Source of the DNA: Sulfuritalea sp. | GTDB taxonomy: Bacteria > Pseudomonadota > Gammaproteobacteria > Burkholderiales > Rhodocyclaceae | Reading direction: 5' to 3' | Assembly: GCA_023700805.1 (NCBI GenBank) | Contig: JAMPYF010000005.1 | Location: forward strand, 79,432-143,431 | DNA: 64,000 nucleotides | Shown here: in pieces, positions 42,818-51,154 of the stretch | Layout: every line of letters begins with the position of its first letter | How positions within the stretch are numbered: the first letter of the stretch is position 1 | Program-made: the position numbers and the translations under genes | Notes under the pieces: model-generated | What the model was told of the DNA's origin: nothing | The model's database searches: none | Seen by the model: the letters and a program-made list of their open reading frames with translations, nothing else

Positions 42818-43867
42818 CTAGACGACGATGGTCTGCGCCTGTCCCTCGGCGCGCGCCGCGATGTGGCCGAGCAGATAGACCTGCTCGCCGGCGGCCGCCA
42901 GCAGTTGCATCGCCGACCCGGCATCGGCTTCGGCGACGATGACCACCATGCCAATGCCGCAGTTGAAGACCCGGTGCATTTCGGCGTCGGCCACCTGGCC
43001 TTCGCGCTGCAGCCACTGGAACAGCGGCGGCAACGGCCACTGTCCGCGTTCGATGATCGCGGTCAGATGCTCGCCGAGCACGCGCGGAATGTTCTCGGTG
43101 AGGCCGCCGCCGGTGATATGCGCCATGCCCTTCACCGGCATCGCCTGGATCAGCGCCAGGAGCGGCTTGACGTAGATGCGCGTCGGCGCCATCACCGCGT
43201 CCTGCAGCGGCACGCCGCCGATTTTCAGCGCGGCGTCGGGCTGCGCCCGCTCGATGATGCGGCGGATCAGCGAATAGCCGTTGGAATGGGCGCCGGAGGA
43301 AGCCAGGCCGAGCACCACGTCGCCCGGCCGGATCGATTTGCCGTCGATGATCGCGGACTTTTCCACGGCGCCCACGGCGAAGCCGGCCAGGTCGTATTCG
43401 CCTTCCGGGTACATGCTCGGCATTTCGGCCGTCTCGCCGCCGATCAGCGCGCAGCCGGCCAGTTCGCAGCCCTTGGCGATGCCTTCGATCACCGTCGCCG
43501 CCGTATTCACATCGAGCTTGCCGCAGGCGAAGTAGTCGAGGAAGAACAGCGGCTCGGCGCCCTGCACCAGGATGTCATTGACGCTCATCGCCACCAGGTC
43601 CTGGCCGACGGTGTCGTGGCGGTTCCACTGGAAGGCCAGCTTGAGCTTGGTGCCGACGCCGTCGGTGCCGGAGACCAGCACCGGATCGCGGTACTTCTTC
43701 GAAATCTCGAACAGCGCGCCGAAACCGCCGATGCCGGCCAGCACTTCCGGCCGCATGGTGCGTTTGGCCGCCGGCTTGATGCGTTCGACCAGGGCATCGC
43801 CGGCATCGATATCCACGCCGGCATCGCGGTAGGTGAGCGGGGATGATGAAGAGGTGGAGGCAGTCAA
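42818..43867 (-). CDS. purM: Phosphoribosylformylglycinamidine cyclo-ligase (AIR synthetase)
   Basis: This enzyme catalyses the ATP-dependent ring closure in purine synthesis. It has [58 protein letters not shown] and [13 protein letters not shown], all standard. The start is unusual: the best choice is TTG at 43867, with AAGGA about eight bases upstream, giving 349 residues, the normal length. The longer frame to 43990 adds an unrelated leader. Divergent from the perM-like gene. Confidence 0.94.
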   Translation of the reverse strand: MTASTSSSSPLTYRDAGVDIDAGDALVERIKPAAKRTMRPEVLAGIGGFGALFEISKKYRDPVLVSGTDGVGTKLKLAFQWNRHDTVGQDLVAMSVNDILVQGAEPLFFLDYFACGKLDVNTAATVIEGIAKGCELAGCALIGGETAEMPSMYPEGEYDLAGFAVGAVEKSAIIDGKSIRPGDVVLGLASSGAHSNGYSLIRRIIERAQPDAALKIGGVPLQDAVMAPTRIYVKPLLALIQAMPVKGMAHITGGGLTENIPRVLGEHLTAIIERGQWPLPPLFQWLQREGQVADAEMHRVFNCGIGMVVIVAEADAGSAMQLLAAAGEQVYLLGHIAARAEGQAQTIVV

Positions 43868-43977
43868 GATGAAATCCTTGAAGTAGCGGGCGAAATGAGC
43901 GGGAGGGACGCGGTTTGCCGCCGGATCGGCGATAATTCGCGCTGCCAAATACAGCGAAGCCGCGGATTTTACCGGAA

Positions 43978-45057
43978 ATGACTGCGCCACTCGACGCCAA
44001 GCACAGCGACCGCCTGCAAGCCACCCTGTGGGTCGCGGCCGGCCTCGCGATCCTCGCGCTGCTGTATGCGCTGTCGCCGATCCTGACGCCCTTCCTGCTG
44101 GCCGGCATCCTCGCCTATATCTGCAATCCCGTGACCGACCGCATCGTGCGCGCCGGCGTGCCGCGCCTGCTGGCCGTGGTGCTGGTGATCCTGGCGCTGG
44201 CCGCGCTGGGCGCCGGCCTGATCCTGATCATCCTGCCGCTGCTCTACGAGGAAGCCGCGGTGCTCGCCGCGCGCGCGCCCGAGGCGCTGGCGCTGGCCAA
44301 CGAAAAGCTGGCGCCCTGGCTGCGGCAGAACTTCGGCATCCGGCTGCGCTTCGATTCCGCCTCGCTGCAGAAGCTCGCCGCCGGCAACTGGGACACCGTG
44401 CAGGTGATCCTCGAACGCATCTACGGCTCGCTCAAGATCGGCGGCGTGGCCCTGGTCGGCCTCGCCGTCAACCTGCTGCTGGCGCCGGTGGTGCTGTTCT
44501 ACCTGCTGCTCGACGGCGGCGGCATGACGCAGCGCCTGGCCGGCATCATCCCGCGGCCCTGGCACGCCAAGCTGATCGCGGTGGCCACCGACATCGACGC
44601 CGTGCTCTCGCAATACCTGCGCGGCCAGGTGCTGGTCATGGCGCTGCTCGCCGTGTATTACTGCATCGCCCTGTGGCTGGCCGACATTCCCTCGGCGCTG
44701 TCGATCGGCGTCGTCACCGGCCTGCTGATTTTCATCCCCTATCTCGGCTATGCCACCGGCCTGATCCTGGCGCTCTTGGTCGCCGCGCTGCAGTTCGCCG
44801 GCTGGGGGCCGATCGTCGCCGTGCTGGTCGTGTATGGCATCGGCCAACTGCTGGAAAGCTTCGTGCTCACGCCCTTCCTGGTCGGCGAGCGCATCGGCCT
44901 GCATCCGCTGGCGGCGATCTTCGCGCTGATGGCCTTCGGCCAGTTGTTCGGCTTCTTCGGCGTGCTGGCCGCGCTGCCGGCCTCGGCCGCGCTGCTGGTC
45001 GGCCTGCGCGAAGTGCGCACGCTGTATCTCGCCAGCGGTTTCTACCAGGGTCGCTGA
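43978..45057 (+). CDS. perM: PerM/AI-2E family transporter
   Basis: This 359-residue membrane protein has about eight helices and the family landmarks [62 protein letters not shown] and [42 protein letters not shown]. Family members act as ion/solute exporters of uncertain substrate. In betaproteobacteria it commonly sits between purM and hda, as here. The stop directly abuts the hda start. Confidence 0.92.
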   Translation: MTAPLDAKHSDRLQATLWVAAGLAILALLYALSPILTPFLLAGILAYICNPVTDRIVRAGVPRLLAVVLVILALAALGAGLILIILPLLYEEAAVLAARAPEALALANEKLAPWLRQNFGIRLRFDSASLQKLAAGNWDTVQVILERIYGSLKIGGVALVGLAVNLLLAPVVLFYLLLDGGGMTQRLAGIIPRPWHAKLIAVATDIDAVLSQYLRGQVLVMALLAVYYCIALWLADIPSALSIGVVTGLLIFIPYLGYATGLILALLVAALQFAGWGPIVAVLVVYGIGQLLESFVLTPFLVGERIGLHPLAAIFALMAFGQLFGFFGVLAALPASAALLVGLREVRTLYLASGFYQGR

Positions 45058-45753
45058 ATGGAAACGCCGCAACGCCAGTTGCTGCTCGACCTCAAGCCCG
45101 AGCAGCCGCCGACGCTGAACAACTTCGTCACCGGCAGCAACGGCGAACTGCTGCGGCGCCTGCGCAACCTCTGCGAAACGCACAGCTTCGACGCGCTCTA
45201 CATCTGGGGGCCGCCGGGCAGCGGCAAGAGCCACCTGCTGGCCGCCGCCGCCGCGTGCGCCGGCGCGCAACGCCCCGTAAAGTACCTGCAGGGCGCGCAA
45301 GTCGGGGACGAACTGTCGCCCGCCGCGGGCAGCCTGCTGGTGGTCGACGACGTGCAGCAGCTCGGGCCCGAGGCGCAGATCGCGCTGTTCCGCGCCTTCA
45401 ATGCCGCGCGCTTCCTTGGCCTGGCCCTGCTGCTGGCCGGCGACGAACCGCCGCTGCGCCTGGCGCTGCGCGAAGACCTGCGCACGCGCATCGGCCAGAC
45501 CCTGATCTACGAAATCCAGTCGCTGTCGGACGAGGAAAAGGCCGCCGCACTGTGGCGCCATGCGATCGAGCGCGGCATGCTGATGGATGCCGGCGTGGTG
45601 CACTACCTGCTGCGCCACGGCCGCCGCGACCTGCCCTCGCTGATGGCCATGCTCAACCACCTCGACCGCGCCTCGCTGGAACAGAAGCGCCCGCCCACGC
45701 TGCCCCTGCTGCGCGAGCTGATGCAAACCTCACTGGACCTGGAAAAAGAATGA
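45058..45753 (+). CDS. hda: DnaA regulatory inactivator Hda
   Basis: This 231-residue DnaA-like AAA+ protein has QLLLDLKPEQPPTLNNFVTGSN (which carries the clamp-binding QLxLDL-type motif at the N-terminus), Walker A GPPGSGKSHLL, and Walker B SLLVVDDVQQL. Hda with the beta clamp stimulates ATP hydrolysis by DnaA, to prevent re-initiation. It overlaps the following HAD gene by four bases (ATGA). Confidence 0.93.
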   Translation: METPQRQLLLDLKPEQPPTLNNFVTGSNGELLRRLRNLCETHSFDALYIWGPPGSGKSHLLAAAAACAGAQRPVKYLQGAQVGDELSPAAGSLLVVDDVQQLGPEAQIALFRAFNAARFLGLALLLAGDEPPLRLALREDLRTRIGQTLIYEIQSLSDEEKAAALWRHAIERGMLMDAGVVHYLLRHGRRDLPSLMAMLNHLDRASLEQKRPPTLPLLRELMQTSLDLEKE

Positions 45754-46415
45754 AACTCGCTTTATTCGACCTCGACAACACCCTGCTCTGCGGCGATTCG
45801 GATTTCGAATGGGCGCAATTCCTTATCGGCAAAGGCGTGCTCGACCGCGAGGTGCATGAAGCGCGCAACCTCGAATTCTTCGAGCAATACAAGGCCGGCA
45901 CGCTGGACATCCATGCCTTTCTCGATTTCCAGCTGGCCCCGCTGTCGCGCCATGCGCGCAGCGAGCTCGACGCCTGGCACGAAGAGTTCCTCGCCACGCG
46001 CATCCGGCCGCAGATCAGCGCCGCGGCACGCGCGCTGGTGGCGAAGCATGCCGCAGCCGGCGACCTGCTGGCCATCGTCACCGCCACCAACAGCTTCGTC
46101 ACCGGGCCGATCGCCCGCGAGTTCGGCATCGCGCACCTGATCGCGACCATACCGGCGCAGGAGAACGGCCGCTTCACCGGCCAGCCGCGCGGCACGCCCT
46201 CGTTCCGCGAAGGCAAGATAAGCCGCGTCGAGGCCTGGCTGGAGTCGCTCGGCCTGTGGCTCGGCAGCTTCGAGCAAAGCTGGTTCTACAGCGATTCGCA
46301 CAATGACCTGCCGCTGCTGGAAAAAGTCACGCATCCGGTGGCGGTCGACGCCGACGCCACGCTGGCGCAAGCCGCCGCCCAGCGCGGTTGGCCGCAGATC
46401 AGCCTGCGCGTCTAG
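45750..46415 (+). CDS. HAD-IB family phosphatase (SerB-like)
   Basis: This 221-residue HAD hydrolase has motif I LFDLDNTLLCGDSD, motif II VTATNSF, and motif III YSDSHNDLPLLEKV. The subfamily (HAD-IB) includes phosphoserine phosphatase relatives, and this branch, next to hda in betaproteobacteria, has been linked to histidinol-phosphate dephosphorylation in some species. The substrate is not determined here. Co-translated with hda. Confidence 0.9.
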   Translation: MKLALFDLDNTLLCGDSDFEWAQFLIGKGVLDREVHEARNLEFFEQYKAGTLDIHAFLDFQLAPLSRHARSELDAWHEEFLATRIRPQISAAARALVAKHAAAGDLLAIVTATNSFVTGPIAREFGIAHLIATIPAQENGRFTGQPRGTPSFREGKISRVEAWLESLGLWLGSFEQSWFYSDSHNDLPLLEKVTHPVAVDADATLAQAAAQRGWPQISLRV

Positions 46416-46477
46416 CGCCGCCCGCCGGGCGGCGACCGCCGCGTCGCGGGTTTGCCAACAGCGGCGTCCGATTCGGG

Positions 46478-46483
46478 TATACT
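46478..46483 (+). promoter_or_regulatory. Promoter -10 for tRNA-Ser
   Basis: TATACT, followed at once by the GC-rich discriminator CCGCCCC, the pattern of stringently controlled stable-RNA promoters. TTGCCA at 46452-46457 is the only -35-like box, at a long 20-base spacing. Confidence 0.5.
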
Positions 46484-46494
46484 CCGCCCCCTGC

Positions 46495-46526
46495 AAACGG
46501 CGGTGAACTCATGTTCATCGCCGTTT
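46495..46526 (+). terminator. 14-bp hairpin with T-run directly before tRNA-Ser
   Basis: Arms 46495-46508 and 46513-46526 pair over 14 bases (one G-T) around a TCAT loop, followed by TTTT ending at 46527. The structure is a textbook intrinsic terminator, but it ends two bases before the tRNA. It could close the hda-HAD operon or act as an attenuator or leader for the tRNA. Confidence 0.7.
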
Positions 46527-46528
46527 TC

Positions 46529-46621
46529 GGAGACGTGGCCGAGTGGTCGAAGGCACGCCCCTGCTAAGGGCGCATCTGGGCAAAACCTGGATCCAGGGTT
46601 CGAATCCCTGCGTCTCCGCCA
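46529..46621 (+). tRNA. tRNA-Ser (anticodon GCT)
   Basis: This 93-nt gene has acceptor arms GGAGACG/CGTCTCC, discriminator G and an encoded CCA. The D-loop GGCCGAGTGGTCGAAGGC, the anticodon loop CTGCTAA (GCT, reads AGC/AGU), a long class II variable arm and the T-loop GGTTCGAATCC are all standard for serine tRNA. Confidence 0.97.
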
Positions 46622-46634
46622 GTGAATCAGACAG

Positions 46635-46662
46635 AACGCCCCTTGCGGGGCGTTTTGTTTTT
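46635..46662 (+). terminator. Intrinsic terminator after tRNA-Ser
   Basis: AACGCCCC-TTGC-GGGGCGTT (46635-46654) with a T-rich tail TTGTTTTT, starting 13 bases after the tRNA. Confidence 0.9.
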
Positions 46663-46885
46663 GCAGCCGGCAATGCACCCGCCAACGCCTCGCGCAATTC
46701 GGATTTGCCCTGGCGTTGCTTTACTACTAAACTAATTTGCCGGGCAAGTGCCGCAGGATCGGCTCGGCTCCCGCGAGCAGGCCATGGCCGCCTTGCCGGG
46801 CATGAAACGCCTGGATAGCGCAGCCTTGCGAAGAGCCTACGAGGGCGGCTGATCACGCCCGACGACAACCTGTGGAGGACCTGCC

Positions 46886-47323
46886 ATGGCCCGCGTCAGC
46901 ACCTACCTCAATTTTCCGCGTTCGACCGAAGCGGCTTTCGAGTTCTATCGATCGGTCTTCGGCACCGAATTCACGATGCCCATCGCCCGCTTCAAGGACA
47001 TTCCGGCCGCCCCCGGCCAGCCGCCGCTGGCCGAGGCCGACAAGGAACTCGTGATGCATGTCGAATTGCCGATCCTGGGCGGGCACGTGCTGATGGGCAC
47101 CGACGCGCCGGAATCGATGGGCTTCAAGCTGAAGCCCGGCAACAACATGTACATCAATCTCGAACCCGATACGCGCGCCGAAACCGACCGTCTGTTCACC
47201 GCGCTTTCGACCGGCGGCGTGGTCGAGATGCCGCTGCAGGAAATGTTCTGGGGCGGCTATTTCGCCAGTCTTGTCGATTGTTTCGGCGTGCACTGGATGC
47301 TTAACTGCGTCAGCAAGACTTGA
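46886..47323 (+). CDS. VOC (glyoxalase/PhnB-like) family protein
   Basis: This 145-residue protein has the vicinal-oxygen-chelate fold (STYLNFPRSTEAAFEFYRSVFGTEF; MYINLEPDTRAETDRLFTALSTGG; FWGGYFASLVDCFGVHWMLN), closest to PhnB/YjdN-like members. The reaction is unknown. TGGAGG is upstream of the ATG. The 220-base gap to the tRNA holds a possible short gene remnant (in-frame MAALPGMKRLDSAALRRAY before a stop) that I cannot assign. Confidence 0.85.
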   Translation: MARVSTYLNFPRSTEAAFEFYRSVFGTEFTMPIARFKDIPAAPGQPPLAEADKELVMHVELPILGGHVLMGTDAPESMGFKLKPGNNMYINLEPDTRAETDRLFTALSTGGVVEMPLQEMFWGGYFASLVDCFGVHWMLNCVSKT

Positions 47324-47368
47324 GCTGCCGTTTGGCGGCGCCGTGTCGGCCGCTGTAGATACCGTCTG

Positions 47369-47593
47369 TCAAGCTTCGGTGCGCGCGAGGTCCAACAGCG
47401 CATCGCGCACCACGGGCTTGAGTTGCGCTTCCTCGGCGGTGCCGAGGGACTTCAGTATCTCGACGCGCATGCGCGGATCCCAGGTGCGCCGCAGGTGGGT
47501 GGCGACGTCGGCAACGGCCTGCTGGCGATCCGGCATGGCCTCGAAAAAGGCGCCGATCCGGTTGGCCATTCTGATCAAGTTGTCGCGCTTCAT
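47369..47593 (-). CDS. fdsD: NAD-dependent formate dehydrogenase, delta subunit
   Basis: This 74-residue protein (MKRDNLIRMANRIGAFFEAMPDRQQAVADVATHLRRTWDPRMR) is FdsD, a small subunit or assembly factor of soluble molybdenum formate dehydrogenases. Its start overlaps the fdhD stop by four bases. It is the last gene of the operon. The much longer frame through it is a shadow of fdhD. Confidence 0.9.
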   Translation of the reverse strand: MKRDNLIRMANRIGAFFEAMPDRQQAVADVATHLRRTWDPRMRVEILKSLGTAEEAQLKPVVRDALLDLARTEA

Positions 47594-48375
47594 GCGAGGT
47601 GCTCCGTCATCGTTCCGGTGTAGACCACGCAGGCCTCCTGGCGCAGGAATCCGATCAGGGTCAGGTTGAGTTTTTCCGCCAGGCGCACCGCGGCCGCCGT
47701 CGGCGCCGACACGGCGGCGAGGGTGCCGGCGCCCATTGCCGCGGCCTTCTGCACCATTTCGAAACTGGCGCGGCTGGTGATCACCAGCGCGCGTTCGCCG
47801 GCGACGCCGCCCTTGCGCGCCAGCGCGCCGAGCGTCTTGTCCAGCGCGTTGTGGCGGCCGACGTCCTCGCGAACGTAATCGATGCTGCCGTCGCGGTCGA
47901 CACAACAGGCGGCATGGGTGGCGCCGGTGGCCTGCTGCAGGCGCTGCTGCAGCGGCAGGCTGCGCATGCCGGCGTAGAGCGAGGCCAGCGGAAACGGCGC
48001 GGCCTGCGGCAGCGGCGACAGCACGCGCAGCACCTGGTCGAGGCTCTCGACCCCGCACAGGCCGCAGCCGGTGCGCCCCGTGAGGCTGCGGCGATGCGCC
48101 TTGAGGCGGGCGAAGGCGTCGCCGGCGATCTCGATCTGCAACGTGATGCCGACCGCCGAGTCGCTGACGCCGATGTCGAAGATATCCTGGCGGCGCGCCA
48201 CGATGCCTTCGGTCAGGCTGAAGCCGACGGCGAAATCCTCGAGGTCGGCCGGGGTGGCCAGCATCACCGCGTGGCTGATGCCGTTGTACTCGAAGGCGAT
48301 CGGGATCTCCTCGGCTAGGTCGTCGGGCCTGCTCGCGCCGTCGCGCCACACCGGGCGCCGAACCATGGACTTCAT
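47590..48375 (-). CDS. fdhD: Formate dehydrogenase accessory sulfurtransferase FdhD
   Basis: This roughly 261-residue protein moves sulfur onto the molybdenum cofactor before it enters the dehydrogenase. It carries the conserved TGCGLCGVES Cys pair, EDVGRHNALDKTLG and SRASFEMVQKAA. ATG 48375 follows the fdsA stop (48383) by seven bases and is preferred; an upstream frame to 48405 overlaps fdsA. It lies in the same operon as its client. Confidence 0.9.
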   Translation of the reverse strand: MKSMVRRPVWRDGASRPDDLAEEIPIAFEYNGISHAVMLATPADLEDFAVGFSLTEGIVARRQDIFDIGVSDSAVGITLQIEIAGDAFARLKAHRRSLTGRTGCGLCGVESLDQVLRVLSPLPQAAPFPLASLYAGMRSLPLQQRLQQATGATHAACCVDRDGSIDYVREDVGRHNALDKTLGALARKGGVAGERALVITSRASFEMVQKAAAMGAGTLAAVSAPTAAAVRLAEKLNLTLIGFLRQEACVVYTGTMTEHLA

Positions 48376-48382
48376 GCTGCGG

Positions 48383-51154
48383 TCATGCTCCGGACTGCCG
48401 CGCAACCTGCACCGCGGTGACCTTGTACTCGGGGCAGTTGGTGGCCCAGTCCGAGTTGTCGGTGGTCACCACATTGGCACCCGATTCCGGAAAATGGAAG
48501 GTGGTGTAGACCACGCCCGGCTGCACCCGTTCGGTGATGGTCGCCGGCAGTACGGTCTTGCCGGCGCGCGACTCGACGCCGACGCGGTCGCCCTCGCGGA
48601 TGCCGCGCTCCTCGGCATCGTGGGGATGGATTTCGAGCAGGTCGGCGTCGTAAAAGTTGGTGTTGGGGGTACGCCGCGTCTGCGCGCCGACGTTGTACTG
48701 CGACAGCACGCGGCCGGTGGTCAGCAGCAGCGGGAAGCGGCGCGTGACCTTCTCGTCGGTCGGCACGTACTGGGTGATCAGGAAGCGGCCCTTGCCGCGG
48801 ACAAATTGATCGACATGCATGGTCGGCGTGCCCTCGGGGGCGGCCTCGTTGCAGGGCCATTGCAGGCTGCCGGCGCGCTCGAGTTTGGCGTAGCTGACGC
48901 CGGCGAAGGTCGGCGTCAGGCGCGCGATCTCGTCCATGATTTCGGATGGGTCGTCGTAGTGCATCTCGTAGCCGAGCGCTTTGGCCAAAGCCAGCGTCAC
49001 TTCCCAGTCGGCCATGCCGGAGAGCGGTTGCATAACGCGGCGCACGCGCGAGATGCGGCGTTCGGCGTTGGTGAAGGTGCCGTCCTTTTCGAGGAAGGAG
49101 GCGCCGGGCAGGAAGACATGGGCGTACTTCGCGGTCTCGTTGAGGAACAGGTCCTGCACCACCACGCATTCCATCGCCGAGAGCGCAGCCGTAACGTGCC
49201 GGGTGTCGGGGTCGGACTGCGCGGGATCCTCGCCCTGGCAGTAGAGGCCGAGGAAGGAGCCGTCCTGCGCCGCCTCGAACATGTTGGGTATGCGCAGACC
49301 CGGCTCGGACTGGATGGTCACGCCCCAGTCGCGCTCGAACATTTCGCGCGTGGCGGTGTCGGAGACGTGGCGATAGCCGGGCAATTCGTGCGGAAAGCTG
49401 CCCATGTCGCAGGAGCCCTGGACGTTGTTCTGCCCGCGCAGCGGATTGACGCCGACGCCTTCGCGGCCGAGGTTGCCGGTGGCCATGGCGAGGTTGGCAA
49501 TGGCGATCACCGCCGTCGAGCCCTGCGAATGCTCGGTGACGCCGAGGCCGTAGTAGATCGCCGCGTTGTCGGCCGTCGCATACAGGCGCGCCGCGGCGCG
49601 CACTGCCGCCGTCGGCACGCCGCTGGCGGCCTGCAGCGCCTCGGGCGAATTGGCCGGGCGCGCGACGAACTCGCGCCAGTCGGCGAAGGCCTTGGCTTCG
49701 CAGCGCTCGGCGACGAAGGATTCATCGACCAGACCCTCGCTCACGATCACGTGCGCCATGGCCGAGAGCACGGCGACATTGGTGCCGGGCTTGAGCTTCA
49801 GGTGATGCTCGGCCTTGATGTGCGGCGAATTCACCAGGTCGATCTCGCGCGGATCGATCACGATAAGCTTGGCACCTTCGCGGATGCGGCGCTTGAGGCG
49901 CGAGGCGAACACCGGATGGCCGTCGCTCGGATTGGCGCCGATCACCATGATCACGTCGGCCTGGTCGACCGACTTGAAGCCCTGCGTCCCGGCCGATTCG
50001 CCGAGCGTCTGCTTGAGGCCGTAGCCGGTCGGCGAATGGCAGACGCGGGCGCAGGTATCGACATTGTTGTTGCCGAAAGCCGTGCGTACCAGCTTCTGCA
50101 CCAGATAGTCCTCTTCGTTGGTGCAGCGGCTGGAGACGATGGCGCCGATGGCATTGCGCCCGTGCTCTGCCTGGATGCGGCGGAACTCGGCAGCCGCGTA
50201 AGCGAGCGCTTCCTCCCACGACACCTCGCGCCAGGGATCGCTGATCCTGGCCCGGATCATCGGCTTGGTGATGCGGTCGGGATGGTTCGCGTAACCCCAG
50301 GCGAAGCGGCCCTTGACGCAGGCATGGCCCTCGTTGGCGCGGCCGTCCTTCCAGGGGACCATGCGCACCACTTCGGCACCCTTCATCTCGGCGCGCAGGC
50401 CGCAGCCGACGCCGCAATAGGCGCAGGTGGTGGTCACGCTGCGCTCGGCCTGACCCTTTTCGATGACGGTCTTTTCCATCAGCGTCGCGGTCGGGCAGGC
50501 GGCGACGCAGGCGCCGCAGGAAACGCAGTCCGATTCCATGAAGGACTCGCCCTGCCCCGCGGCCACGCGCGAGCCGAAACCGCGCCCGGCGATGGTCAGC
50601 GCAAACGTGCCCTGCTGCTCCTCGCAGGCGCGCACGCAAAGGTTGCAGACGATGCACTTGCCGGGGTCGTAGCTGAAGTAGGGATTCGACTCGTCCTTGA
50701 CGACCTCGCTGAAGTGGTTCTCGCCGGCGCCATAACGCAGCTCGCGCAGGCCGACCACGCCGGCCATGGTCTGCAGTTCGCAGTTGCCGTTGGCGGAGCA
50801 GGTCAGGCAGTCCAGCGGATGGTCGGAGATATAGAGCTCCATGACGTTGCGCCGCAGCTTCGCCAGTTGCGGCGACTGGGTGCGCACCTTCATGCCGGTT
50901 TCGGCCGGCGTGGTGCAGGAGGACGGGTAGCCTTTGCGGCCCTCGATCTCGACCAGGCAGAGGCGGCAGGAACCGAAGGGCTTGAGGAAATCCGTGGCGC
51001 AGAGCTTGGGGATCATCACGCCGGCCTCGGCGGCGGCGCGCAGCACAGAGGTGCCGGCTGCCACGTCGACGGCGATGCCGTCGATCTCCAGCCTCACCGC
51101 ATCGCCAGCGCCAACTCTTGGCGTACCGAAATCGATAGTCTGCGGAGCGTTCAT
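48383..51154 (-). CDS. fdsA: NAD-dependent formate dehydrogenase, alpha (catalytic) subunit
   Basis: This 923-residue molybdenum bis-MGD enzyme oxidises formate to CO2. It has an N-terminal 2Fe-2S domain (Cys52, 63, 66, 80), 4Fe-4S ferredoxin clusters (CIVCNLCVRAC; CVSCGACVAAC), a CAYCGVGCGL cluster, and the active-site Cys372 with His373 in RVCHSPTGYGL (Cys, not Sec). GGAG lies ten bases before ATG 51154. Codons 11-17 (PRVGAGD) are encoded by a copy of the dispersed motif (51104-51120). The electrons pass to FdsB/G and NAD. Confidence 0.95.
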   Translation of the reverse strand: MNAPQTIDFGTPRVGAGDAVRLEIDGIAVDVAAGTSVLRAAAEAGVMIPKLCATDFLKPFGSCRLCLVEIEGRKGYPSSCTTPAETGMKVRTQSPQLAKLRRNVMELYISDHPLDCLTCSANGNCELQTMAGVVGLRELRYGAGENHFSEVVKDESNPYFSYDPGKCIVCNLCVRACEEQQGTFALTIAGRGFGSRVAAGQGESFMESDCVSCGACVAACPTATLMEKTVIEKGQAERSVTTTCAYCGVGCGLRAEMKGAEVVRMVPWKDGRANEGHACVKGRFAWGYANHPDRITKPMIRARISDPWREVSWEEALAYAAAEFRRIQAEHGRNAIGAIVSSRCTNEEDYLVQKLVRTAFGNNNVDTCARVCHSPTGYGLKQTLGESAGTQGFKSVDQADVIMVIGANPSDGHPVFASRLKRRIREGAKLIVIDPREIDLVNSPHIKAEHHLKLKPGTNVAVLSAMAHVIVSEGLVDESFVAERCEAKAFADWREFVARPANSPEALQAASGVPTAAVRAAARLYATADNAAIYYGLGVTEHSQGSTAVIAIANLAMATGNLGREGVGVNPLRGQNNVQGSCDMGSFPHELPGYRHVSDTATREMFERDWGVTIQSEPGLRIPNMFEAAQDGSFLGLYCQGEDPAQSDPDTRHVTAALSAMECVVVQDLFLNETAKYAHVFLPGASFLEKDGTFTNAERRISRVRRVMQPLSGMADWEVTLALAKALGYEMHYDDPSEIMDEIARLTPTFAGVSYAKLERAGSLQWPCNEAAPEGTPTMHVDQFVRGKGRFLITQYVPTDEKVTRRFPLLLTTGRVLSQYNVGAQTRRTPNTNFYDADLLEIHPHDAEERGIREGDRVGVESRAGKTVLPATITERVQPGVVYTTFHFPESGANVVTTDNSDWATNCPEYKVTAVQVARQSGA
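51104..51120 (+). repeat. Dispersed 17-mer inside fdsA
   Basis: A perfect GCCAGCGCCAACTCTTG within the fdsA coding region, read on the other strand as RVGAG codons just ahead of the 2Fe-2S domain. Confidence 0.75.

Noticed and set aside
46529..46885. tRNA-Ser as an integration site for a mobile element
   Set aside because: I saw no repeat of the tRNA 3' end downstream and no integrase gene. The region to the right is core metabolism.
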